Below are positions 9,828-16,912 of a stretch of 64,000 bases of DNA, piece by piece. Below the pieces are notes generated by a model, which was given only the letters and a program-made list of their open reading frames with translations, searched no databases and was not told the DNA's origin. This stretch comes from Alloalcanivorax mobilis (GTDB lineage: Bacteria > Pseudomonadota > Gammaproteobacteria > Pseudomonadales > Alcanivoracaceae). Made by a program: the position numbers and the translations under genes. The stretch is from the NCBI RefSeq assembly GCF_002864685.1, contig NZ_NMQZ01000002.1, forward strand, positions 176,554-240,553, in the 5' to 3' direction. Positions within the stretch are counted from its first letter, which is position 1. Every line of letters starts with the position of its first letter.

Positions 9828-10162
9828 CAGTGTTAGCGTTTTGCGGCGACTTCAGTGACTTGCCGGATTTTTTTATGCGGCGACGGAGTATTCTGGAGAC
9901 CTGGTTTGAGCTGAGAGAAGCTCGGCTAGTGAGGGACGAGTGGTATGTCTGGGGCTCCTGCTCTCTAAACGGCGACTTAGATGCGGTGGTTCGCCGCCTC
10001 GAGGATTTTGCGAATGGTGCTCTTCTCAGAAAGAATGGAGATTTTCTGAGTTTGTATTCCAGGGGTAAGTACCTCCACGAAGAGAAGGTGTTGGATCTCC
10101 TGTCTGAGTGGCGGCGATTCTGCTGTGATTTTCAAGATATGATTCGGAGAGCGAAAGGGTGA
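9824..10162 (+). CDS. Hypothetical soluble protein, candidate immunity protein
   Basis: 112 residues, starting at GTG 9824 inside the stop codon of the preceding short frame. It is soluble, has no membrane segment, and is rich in Leu, Arg, Phe and acidic residues (for example RRLEDFANGALLRKNG and LLSEWRRFCCDFQDMI). Size, charge and position fit the small immunity-type proteins found in toxin cassette arrays, but no family is recognised. Composition is lower in GC than the core genes. The start is uncertain; the first Met inside is FFMRRRS. Confidence 0.5.
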   Translation: MTVLAFCGDFSDLPDFFMRRRSILETWFELREARLVRDEWYVWGSCSLNGDLDAVVRRLEDFANGALLRKNGDFLSLYSRGKYLHEEKVLDLLSEWRRFCCDFQDMIRRAKG

Positions 10163-10263
10163 GGGTTTGGTTTTATGCTCTTTATGAATACAACCGGCGG
10201 ACACGAGGAAAGCATCAACGCACCGGCGGCGGCTGAGTATTCGCGGAAAGGAAGGTAGGCCTG

Positions 10264-10491
10264 ATGCGGTTCTTCAGGGTGGCGTTGATCGCCTTCGCCT
10301 GGATTCTTTCATCGGGCGGGTTGATGAGAGGCTACTACTTTATTGCGGCACTTTCCGGGTTTCTTGGAATCTGGCCGATTGCAACGCCGGATCACCATAA
10401 GAGATGTCATGGCGGGATAGCTTGGGCGGTTGTTTTTGTGCTTGTCACGGTGGTTTCTGTTTTGCTGTTCTTGAGAGGGTTGCCTGGTTAG
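10264..10491 (+). CDS. Small membrane protein of the cassette array
   Basis: 75 residues with two hydrophobic segments (about residues 4-34 and 52-70) flanking a short polar loop (TPDHHKRCHGG). A strong ribosome binding site (AAGGAAGG, 10248-10255) lies 8 nt before ATG 10264, which supports translation. No family is recognised. It lies between the 9824 gene and a decayed copy of the large upstream gene, so it may be an orphan immunity or small membrane protein left by cassette turnover. Nothing indicates a specific partner. Confidence 0.5.
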   Translation: MRFFRVALIAFAWILSSGGLMRGYYFIAALSGFLGIWPIATPDHHKRCHGGIAWAVVFVLVTVVSVLLFLRGLPG

Positions 10492-10504
10492 AGATTGGCC
10501 GGGT

Positions 10505-10693
10505 TCGGACGCGGCCATGTCCGCCATGGAAAATTAGATGTCGAAATAAATGTGCAGTATAGAAAGCAACTCCGCCCACGGCGTCAACGTCGCCAAGGCG
10601 CATCAGCACGCTATCACTGAAGATCAGAAAGTATGGACCATGACCCGAGCCAAGCTCAGCAAAGCCATGACGGCAAGGCATGGATGCTTATGA
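10505..10693 (+). pseudogene. Decayed copy of the pre-C-terminal segment of the transglutaminase-like protein
   Basis: In frame 10505 the translation reads SDAAMSAMEN-stop-MSK-stop-MCSIESNSAHGVNVAKAH and continues to KVWTMTRAKLSKAMTA. It aligns without gaps to the large protein encoded at 8290-8448 (LSAMEHLVPEQMYSTDD, NPAHG, KIWTITRANLSQAMAA). Two nonsense codons (TAG 10535, TAA 10547) break it. The frame ends at TGA 10691-10693, overlapping the likely ATG (10690) of the next gene. This is direct sequence evidence for a past second copy, or displaced module, of the big gene's 3' region. It is unlikely to be functional. Confidence 0.8.
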
Positions 10694-11115
10694 ATCCTTT
10701 TCCTTTACCTTTGTCATCGCCGCTTTCCCAGCTTGTTGCGGAAATGATGCTCATCTTTGTGGTGGTGTCTCTTATTCTTTATGTGGTTTTCTTTGCTAGG
10801 AAGAGACGCTTTTTCGCTGCGCGAGCAGCGTTAGTGAATTCAGTCAATCGGCATTGGGTAGGGAGATATGAATATAAGGTTTCTGGTAAGGTCTATTTTC
10901 GGTTGCATTTTTTTAAATCTCGCGATCTCCATGATGGCTTGCTAAGCAAGCGGAATGGAAAAGGTCCAGGCGGTCGGCTAAAAAAATTTGTCGTAGTTTA
11001 CTATGATCCACTTTTCCCTTGGGTTTCATGTATTGGTTGTAAGTTTAGTGCGTTGGCTTTGTTTGTAATGATTTTTTCTTTGGGTGTTTTTCTTTTGGTG
11101 ATTTTAAAGTTTTAG
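10690..11115 (+). CDS. Membrane protein of unknown function between two remnants
   Basis: About 141 residues from ATG 10690 (ATG 10684 is an alternative in the same frame; AAGG lies at 10675-10678). A membrane helix spans roughly residues 14-37 (LIFVVVSLILYVVFF). A basic middle region follows (ARKRRFFAARAAL; RYEYKVSGKVYFRLHFF), then a second hydrophobic segment at the C-terminus (LALFVMIFSLGVFLLVIL). It is strongly AT-rich against its surroundings. The longer frame from 10633 begins inside the upstream remnant in another phase and is probably not the real start. No family recognised; a toxin-array immunity or inner-membrane role is possible but unproven. Confidence 0.5.
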   Translation: MNPFPLPLSSPLSQLVAEMMLIFVVVSLILYVVFFARKRRFFAARAALVNSVNRHWVGRYEYKVSGKVYFRLHFFKSRDLHDGLLSKRNGKGPGGRLKKFVVVYYDPLFPWVSCIGCKFSALALFVMIFSLGVFLLVILKF

Positions 11116-11148
11116 TTTGGTGTGTTGCCTAAAGTCTCTCGGTAAAGG

Positions 11149-11214
11149 TTGCTTAAGGTAAATAATGAAGTGACCGGCCGTGAAAGACCGGTCGACTTCG
11201 GGTGGCTATCTTAG
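11149..11214 (+). pseudogene. Second decayed block of the pre-C-terminal segment
   Basis: The translation NNEVTGRERPVDFGWLS-stop aligns with GKEVTAHERPVNFHGRPS of the large protein (encoded about 8503-8556), with close nucleotide identity through the shared GAAAGACCGGTC. It has no start of its own and stops at TAG 11212. In the intact gene this block follows the first remnant's block by only about 57 nt; here they are about 490 nt apart with a gene between them. Either a 430-bp cassette was inserted or this belongs to another displaced module. Confidence 0.7.
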
Positions 11215-11272
11215 CTCGGCTCTATGATCCCCGATCCAGACCGCGCGCGCTGTTGCCGGCCTGGTGGCGCGT

Positions 11273-12820
11273 CTATTGAGCGTGGATCCACTTCTCCAGG
11301 GTGCCGGGCGAGCCCAGGCGATAGCCGTCCACGCTCTGGCCGTAATAGTCCATTGCCTGGTTGGCGTGGAAATCCCGCGCGGTGGCGTCCAGGTCGCCTT
11401 TGAAGCGCGGGTCCTGCGGGCGCGGCCGGCTGTTGATGTACGCGGCCAGGTCCCAGGCGTCCTGGTTGCTCAGTGAGCCGGGGTTGCCCAAGGGCATATT
11501 GGTTTGGATAAAGCCGGCGGCGGTGTTCACCCGGTGCATGCCGGCGCCCCAGTTGTAGGCGTTCGGCCCCCATAACGGCGGGAAGGCGTAATCGTCATCG
11601 CGTTTGGCTGTGCCGCCATTGATGGCGGTGCCCTGGCCGGTGTCGCCGTGACACAGCGCGCAATGTTCGGCGAACAGCGCCTTGCCCCGCGTCGGCGAGA
11701 AGGCCTTGGCCGGTTTGGGCAGCTCCGGATAGCCTTGCCCTTTCATGGTCTTGCCGGTGGGCACGCCGCTTGCCTGCCAATGCATATAGGCTTGCAGATC
11801 GGCGATCAGAGCGCTGTCCGCCGCCGGCGCCGCGCCGTTTTTCGAGGCCTGGGCGTTTTGCGAATAGGTGAAGCAGCCCTGGATACGCTCGGCCATGCTG
11901 TTGATTTTATCGTTCTTGCCGCGGTACTTCGGATACAGCACCCAGGCCGCCCACATGGGCGCGGAATCCGCCTGCCGGCCGCCGTTCATATGGCAGTTGG
12001 AACAATCCTGGCCGTTGCCCACGAAGGGCGCCGACTGCGGGTGCAGATGGGTCTGGTTGAAGATGGCGGCGCCGCGGCGTATTGCTTCGCCGTCCTTGCC
12101 GTTCGGCAGATCCGCGCGCAGCGGTGGTTGGAACCTGTCTGGGCGGGCGTCCGGCGCGGCGGGCGCCGGGTCGGGCCGCGCCGCGTCGGGCACCTCGCCG
12201 CTGGGCGGCAGCGCCGCCAGCCAGGCGGACACCGCCTGGATTTGGGCGTCGTCGAGCCGTTTCGCCACCGCCGCCATCAGGCCACCGGCATCGCCATGCC
12301 GGGTGCCGCTCTTCCAGGCCTTCAACTGGCCCTCGATATAGCCGCCGTGCTGGCCGGCCAGTGCCGGAAAGTGTGGCGGCACGCCGCGTGCTCCCTCGCC
12401 GTGGCAGGCGATGCACGCCGGCTGGTTGTCGCCCCAGGCGCCGTTCACCGCCAATTCCCGGCCGGCCCCCTGGTCGTCACGGGCGCCACCGCCGCCGGTG
12501 GCCGGCAAACCGGCGTAGTAGTCCGCCAGGGCGGTGATCTGGGGGTCTGAAAGGGCTTTCGCGATGGGCATCATGATCGGGTTGGCGCGTGCGCCGTTGG
12601 CCAGATCATGGAGTTGTTTGGTCAGGTAGCCGGCGGGCTGGCCCGCCAGCGCCGGGAAGCCGGCGGCGTTGCCCTCGCCCTGGGCGCCGTGGCAACTGGC
12701 GCAGGCGGCAACGCCATCGGCGCCCTGGCGGGCCAAGCGCTCAGCGGAGGGCGCCGCGTGCACACTGGAGATCAACAGAAAGGCCAGAACCAGGCCGTGA
12801 AAAGGCGTTGTTCGAATCAT
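11273..12820 (-). CDS. Tetraheme cytochrome c (cytochrome c4-like plus TsdA-like halves)
   Basis: 515 residues with a signal peptide (residues 1-22, ending VHA). Four CXXCH heme motifs are visible: C40-H44, C136-H140, C273-H277 and C387-H391. The first half resembles a diheme cytochrome c4. The second half resembles thiosulfate dehydrogenase-type (TsdA) diheme proteins: CSNCHMNGG, then APMWAAW..YPKYRGK, then Cys316 (RIQGCFTYSQN) at the place where TsdA proteins have a Cys axial heme ligand. Expected location is the periplasm. The function could be thiosulfate or other sulfur oxidation, or general electron transfer; substrate is uncertain. Monocistronic on the minus strand, with GGGAGCAACCC before the ATG. 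Confidence 0.82.
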   Translation of the reverse strand: MIRTTPFHGLVLAFLLISSVHAAPSAERLARQGADGVAACASCHGAQGEGNAAGFPALAGQPAGYLTKQLHDLANGARANPIMMPIAKALSDPQITALADYYAGLPATGGGGARDDQGAGRELAVNGAWGDNQPACIACHGEGARGVPPHFPALAGQHGGYIEGQLKAWKSGTRHGDAGGLMAAVAKRLDDAQIQAVSAWLAALPPSGEVPDAARPDPAPAAPDARPDRFQPPLRADLPNGKDGEAIRRGAAIFNQTHLHPQSAPFVGNGQDCSNCHMNGGRQADSAPMWAAWVLYPKYRGKNDKINSMAERIQGCFTYSQNAQASKNGAAPAADSALIADLQAYMHWQASGVPTGKTMKGQGYPELPKPAKAFSPTRGKALFAEHCALCHGDTGQGTAINGGTAKRDDDYAFPPLWGPNAYNWGAGMHRVNTAAGFIQTNMPLGNPGSLSNQDAWDLAAYINSRPRPQDPRFKGDLDATARDFHANQAMDYYGQSVDGYRLGSPGTLEKWIHAQ

Positions 12821-12916
12821 TGGGTTGCTCCCGGAGGCAAGCGGAAAAAGGGGAGGTGCCTGGGGAAAGTCTGCGCCCGGAAGTGAACAAGGTAAAGTTT
12901 GGTTATATATATATCG

Positions 12917-13471
12917 CTAAAAGGAATTTGGTGCGGGGCCGCTAATCAGCCGCTCAAGATGGTCGCGCACGTCCTCCGGCCAGCCCCCGGTCAGGCTTTG
13001 CAGACGCTCATGCTGACCCGCGTACAGCGCCCGGGCGGCTTCTTCGAAACCGGGCTGGTCGCCGGCCATGGCGGACATAAACCGGTATGCCGCGTCGCGG
13101 CGTTCACGGGCTTGCGAGGTGTCTTCCCGGCGTGCGTTTTCCACCAGTTTGCGCAGCGTCACCGAGGCGCCGCCGGGCTGAGCGTTGAGCCATTGCCAAT
13201 GACGGGGCAGCAGGGTGACCTCGCGGGCGGTGACACCGAGCTTGGGGCGGCCCCTGCCACGGGGCTGGTCGGCGGCGGGCGTATGCCGGGCTTGTACCTG
13301 CTGGTCGCTGCCGCGGGTGTCCAGGTCGATCTGGCGGCCGTTGTGATCCTCGAAGATCAGTAACGCCGAGGCGTCCGCGTCGGCGTGTTTGACGGCAAGG
13401 GCAACCTCGGCGAGGGAGCCCCGGGCGAGCAGGCGCTGGCCCAAAAAAGCGGTGTGGGTAGGGGCGGTCAT
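12917..13471 (-). CDS. DUF2239 family protein
   Basis: 184 residues, soluble, no signal peptide. It has the features I associate with DUF2239: an N-terminal TAFLGQRLLARGSLAEVA, a central GRGRPKLGVTAREVTLLPRH and a C-terminal helical part. The middle (LPRHWQWLNAQPGGASVTLR) resembles short DNA-binding-like helices, but function is unknown. The ATG is preceded by GGAGAT. A perfect palindrome sits about 54-73 bp upstream of the start, so transcription is probably under a dedicated repressor or activator that is not encoded next to it. Confidence 0.75.
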   Translation of the reverse strand: MTAPTHTAFLGQRLLARGSLAEVALAVKHADADASALLIFEDHNGRQIDLDTRGSDQQVQARHTPAADQPRGRGRPKLGVTAREVTLLPRHWQWLNAQPGGASVTLRKLVENARREDTSQARERRDAAYRFMSAMAGDQPGFEEAARALYAGQHERLQSLTGGWPEDVRDHLERLISGPAPNSF

Positions 13472-13497
13472 GGCGCATCTCCTATTGGGATGGCCAG

Positions 13498-13544
13498 AAT
13501 ATTACCCGGATAAAATAATCCGTCAATATTACCCGGGTAATATT
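13498..13544. promoter_or_regulatory. Palindromic operator upstream of the DUF2239 gene
   Basis: A perfect 20-bp palindrome, AATATTACCCGGGTAATATT (13525-13544), lies in the 82-bp gap before the DUF2239 gene. A partial copy of its half (AATATTACCCGG) is at 13498-13509. A dimeric regulator site is the simplest reading; the identity of the regulator is unknown. Confidence 0.65.
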
Positions 13545-13553
13545 TATTTGGCG

Positions 13554-15083
13554 TTAGCTTTGATCCCCCAGGCTGTCGCGCAGCGCCTTGCGGTTGAGTT
13601 TGCCAACGGCGGTTTTCGGAATCGCGTCGATGAACACCACCTGGCGGGGTTTTTTGTAGGAGGCGACCCGCTCGGTGACGTAGGCGATCAGATCCGCCTC
13701 GCTGGCGCTTTGCCCGGGCTTGAGCGCCACCGCGGCGGTGACCGCCTCGACCCATTGCGGGTCCTTGAGGCCGACCACGGCGCACTCGGCGACGGCCGGA
13801 TGGGCCATCAGAATGTCTTCGATTTCGCGGGGGTACACGTTGTAGCCACCGGTAATGATCATGTCGGAGGTGCGATCCTTGAGGTGCAGGAAACCCCGTT
13901 CATCGAATTGCCCCAGGTCGCGGGTGCGCAGCCAGCCGCCTTCCATGAACATCTCGCGGTTGAGTTCGGGGGCGTTGTGGTAGCCGGCCATCATCGCCGG
14001 CGCGCGCACGGCGATTTCACCGGGTTCGCCGGCGGGGACGTCGTTGCCGGCTTCGTCAACGAGGCGTATTTCCACGTCGATGGCCGGTTTGCCGCAACTG
14101 CCCAGCAACTCGCCTTGATGATCTTCCGGGCGCAGCACGGCGATGGTGAGTGGGCATTCGGTCTGGCCGTAGTATTGCCAGAAGCGCTCCCGGCCCCACA
14201 GCTCCATGGCCTTGTCGATGATCGGCCGGGGCATCGGTGAAGCGCCGTAAATCACCTGGCGCAGGTGAGTGATGTCCAGCTCGGCGAAGCGCGGGTGGCC
14301 GAGCAGCATTTGCAGCATGGTGGGCACCATATTGACGGCGGTGATGCGCTCTTCTTCGATCAGGTCGAGAAAGGTGTCCGGGTCGAAGGCGCTCATGATC
14401 ACGGTGCGCGCGCCGCGCAGCCAGAACGGCAGCACGAACACCCCGGACGCGTGGATCAACGAGGCGGCGTGGAGCATGGCGTCGTCCTGCTGCACGTTGA
14501 TCAGGTTCATCAATACGTTCTTGCAGATGCCGGCGTAGGAAGCCTGGGTGTGCTGGGCGGCCTTGAGGGTGCCGGTGGTGCCGGAGGTAAACAGGGTCAG
14601 GATGACGTCGTTTTCATCGACCTGGATATTCGGGGCTTGGTCGCTGCGTTGGCCAGCGTCGGCGAGCAGGTCATCGCCGCCGCCCTCGTTGCTGCCGATG
14701 CCGTGGCATCGCAATGCCGGCAGGGCGTTGGCCAATTCGCTGGCGCGGTCGGCCAGATCGGCGCCGTAGAGCAACAAGTCGCAGCCGGTCTCTGCCAGCA
14801 TTTTGCGGTGTTCGTTGAGCGACAGTCGCGCGTTCAGTGGCACCCGGTTGACGCCGGCTTTCACGCAGGCGAAGTCTACCGGCACGCTGTAGAGGCTGTT
14901 ATTGAGCAACAGCGCCACACGGGTGCCACGGGTCACGCCGCGCGCGATCAGGGCGTGGGCAAGCTGATTGCTGAGCGCGTCGGTGGCCTGGAAGGTGAGG
15001 CTCTCGCCGTTAAAGACGATGGCGGTGCGTTCCGGATAATAGCCGGCGCCGCGTTTGATCAGCTCAAGATAGGTGGTGGTCAT
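13554..15083 (-). CDS. Acyl-CoA synthetase (AMP-forming, class I adenylate-forming enzyme)
   Basis: 509 residues. The ATP/AMP-binding P-loop is LFTSGTTGTLKAAQHT, the A5 motif is YGQTECP, the hinge region reads LHLKDRTSDMIITGGYNVYP, and the C-terminal catalytic Lys motif is PKTAVGKLNRKALR. It should activate a carboxylic acid to the acyl-adenylate and then the CoA thioester; the substrate cannot be told from sequence, although medium/long-chain or aromatic acids are usual for this FadD-like type. It lies 44 nt downstream of the enoyl-CoA hydratase gene on the same strand, so they likely form an operon for degradation of one acid. Confidence 0.9.
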   Translation of the reverse strand: MTTTYLELIKRGAGYYPERTAIVFNGESLTFQATDALSNQLAHALIARGVTRGTRVALLLNNSLYSVPVDFACVKAGVNRVPLNARLSLNEHRKMLAETGCDLLLYGADLADRASELANALPALRCHGIGSNEGGGDDLLADAGQRSDQAPNIQVDENDVILTLFTSGTTGTLKAAQHTQASYAGICKNVLMNLINVQQDDAMLHAASLIHASGVFVLPFWLRGARTVIMSAFDPDTFLDLIEEERITAVNMVPTMLQMLLGHPRFAELDITHLRQVIYGASPMPRPIIDKAMELWGRERFWQYYGQTECPLTIAVLRPEDHQGELLGSCGKPAIDVEIRLVDEAGNDVPAGEPGEIAVRAPAMMAGYHNAPELNREMFMEGGWLRTRDLGQFDERGFLHLKDRTSDMIITGGYNVYPREIEDILMAHPAVAECAVVGLKDPQWVEAVTAAVALKPGQSASEADLIAYVTERVASYKKPRQVVFIDAIPKTAVGKLNRKALRDSLGDQS

Positions 15084-15127
15084 GATGGCTCCCCATAGTG
15101 TTTTGGTTATCGGATTGGCGTGCGGGC

Positions 15128-15907
15128 TCAGTCGAACTCGCCATGCCGGCCGGCGCCGCCGGCGAAACGTGCCGCGCCTTCGATGGCCTCCGCCTGCACG
15201 ATGGGATAGCCACCGGCGCCTTCCTGGCGCAGCGCCGTAGGCAGGTCGTTATCCCATTGCTGGTAGGCGGAGAGACGGTCGGCGCGCAGGCATTGCTGTG
15301 GAAAGGCGGCGATCTGCCGGGCCAGCGTTTGCGCCTCCTTCAGCGCTTGGCCATCGTCCACGACCCGGTTGGCGAGGCCCATGCTCAGCGCTTCGTCGGC
15401 GTGTACCGACCGGCCGGTGAGAATCATGTCGAGAGCCCGGCCCTGGCCGACCACGCGCGGCAAACGCACGGTGCCGCCATCCACCAGGGGCACGCCCCAG
15501 CGCCGGCAGAACACGCCGAACACCGCCGAGCGTTCGGCCACGCGCAGGTCGCACAGCAGCGCCAGCTCCAGGCCGCCGGCCACCGCGTACCCGGAGACGG
15601 CGGCGATCACCGGCTTGCTGAGCAGCATGCGGGTCGGGCCCATCGGCCCGGGGCCCTGGCCTTGCGCGTCCATTTCGTTGCGCAGCGATGGATCGCCCAG
15701 GGCGGTCAGGTCGGCGCCGGCGCAAAAAGTGCCGCCGGAGCCAGCCAGCACCGCCACCTTGAGGGCGTCGTCGCCGTCGAAATCCTCGAACGCCTGGCGC
15801 AAGGCGGTGGCGGTGGGGCGATCCACGGCGTTGCGTTTTTCCGGGCGGTTGATGATGATCGTGCACACTGGGCCGTCAACGATGACGGAGATCGGGCTGC
15901 TGGCCAT
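15128..15907 (-). CDS. Enoyl-CoA hydratase/isomerase family protein
   Basis: 259 residues, the usual crotonase length. The oxyanion-hole stretches are visible (GGTFCAGADLTALG and SGYAVAGGLELALLCDLR), as is the motif near the second catalytic acid (RRWGVPLVDGGTVRLPR). It probably hydrates or isomerises an acyl-CoA in a catabolic pathway with the acyl-CoA synthetase just downstream. GGGAG precedes the ATG. It is divergent from the PaaX-like regulator, with a 74-bp shared promoter region. Confidence 0.88.
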   Translation of the reverse strand: MASSPISVIVDGPVCTIIINRPEKRNAVDRPTATALRQAFEDFDGDDALKVAVLAGSGGTFCAGADLTALGDPSLRNEMDAQGQGPGPMGPTRMLLSKPVIAAVSGYAVAGGLELALLCDLRVAERSAVFGVFCRRWGVPLVDGGTVRLPRVVGQGRALDMILTGRSVHADEALSMGLANRVVDDGQALKEAQTLARQIAAFPQQCLRADRLSAYQQWDNDLPTALRQEGAGGYPIVQAEAIEGAARFAGGAGRHGEFD

Positions 15908-15964
15908 GAAACGGCTCCCTGTATTGAGATGCTTGTTACATCAAATGGAACAATTAGACACTGG

Positions 15965-15978
15965 GTGATATATTTCAC
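15965..15978. promoter_or_regulatory. Inverted repeat in the divergent promoter
   Basis: GTGATATATTTCAC (GTGA-N6-TCAC) lies in the 74-bp gap between the enoyl-CoA hydratase and PaaX-like genes, only 3 nt before the regulator's ATG. It is a plausible autoregulatory operator, but it could also overlap a promoter -10 region. Confidence 0.4.
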
Positions 15979-15981
15979 TAA

Positions 15982-16797
15982 ATGGCCATAACTGACAAGA
16001 AGTGTAACATTGAAGAGGGCGAGCTTTCCGCCAGCGATCTGGTCCTGGACCTGCTGGCGGCCCATGACCAGCACCGGCTGCCGGTGGCCGCGTTGTGCCG
16101 CGCGGCGATGATCTGCGGCATCCGTGAGCAGAATGTGCGGGTCGCGCTGAGCCGCTTGAGCCAGCAGGGCAAGGTGGCGAGCACCGATCGCGGCAGCTAT
16201 GCGCTCAATTCGGGGAGCAACAGCCTGCTGCGCGATGTGGACAACTGGCTGCGCCGCGAGCAACAGGCGGTGGCCTGGAACGGAGGCTGGATCGGCGTGG
16301 TCGACGGCGCCGTGCCGCGCCGGCACAAGGTGGTCTGGCGCCGCCATGAGCGCGCTCTGTTGCTGCGTGGCTTTCGCCCATTGAAGGCCGGATTACATTT
16401 GCGGCCGGACAATCTTAAGGGGGGCGTGGCGGCGGTGCGACATGACCTGCAAGGGCTGGGTCTGGCCGGCCAAGCGCTGGTGATGGCGGTGTACGAATTG
16501 AGCGACGCCGACGAACAGCAGGCCCGCGGGTTGTGGAACCTGAAAGCCCTGGAGCGCAGCTATCGCTCATTGATCCGCCGTTTGCAACGCAGCCAGGCCC
16601 GTTTCCCTCGACAAACCGATGAGCGGATTGCCCGCGAAAGCCTGTTGTTGGGGCGCGAGGCGATCCGCACCATCCTGCACGACCCGCTGTTGCCAGAAAG
16701 CCTGATGGGCGGCGGTGTTCGCCATCAGCTGATTGAATGCATGCGTGATTACCAGACCGTCGCGAAAACGGTATGGCTGCGGCTGCTGGAAGAGTAG
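15982..16797 (+). CDS. PaaX-like transcriptional regulator
   Basis: 271 residues. The N-terminal half has a winged-helix-like region (QNVRVALSRLSQQGKVASTD) followed by the PaaX central domain. The C-terminal part carries the family-typical helical segment with REAIRTILHDPLLPESL. PaaX proteins repress acyl-CoA-linked catabolic operons and release DNA on binding a CoA thioester. Divergent orientation to the hydratase/synthetase operon supports a role as its repressor. The ATG has no obvious Shine-Dalgarno sequence and follows an inverted repeat closely; no better in-frame start is seen. Confidence 0.78.
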   Translation: MAITDKKCNIEEGELSASDLVLDLLAAHDQHRLPVAALCRAAMICGIREQNVRVALSRLSQQGKVASTDRGSYALNSGSNSLLRDVDNWLRREQQAVAWNGGWIGVVDGAVPRRHKVVWRRHERALLLRGFRPLKAGLHLRPDNLKGGVAAVRHDLQGLGLAGQALVMAVYELSDADEQQARGLWNLKALERSYRSLIRRLQRSQARFPRQTDERIARESLLLGREAIRTILHDPLLPESLMGGGVRHQLIECMRDYQTVAKTVWLRLLEE

Positions 16798-16912
16798 GTT
16801 CCGCATCGTAAAACCTCTTAAAGCTTTGCCGTTCTTTCGCTTGCTTCGTGGGCGCACCGGCGGTGTTCTTTGTCACCATGCCGGTTAACAGACTTGGCAG
16901 CGGGGCAATCCC

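Noticed and set aside
8964..11214. Insertion sequence or transposase in the AT-rich region
   Set aside because: No transposase-like motif or terminal inverted repeats were found; the remnants match the local large gene instead.
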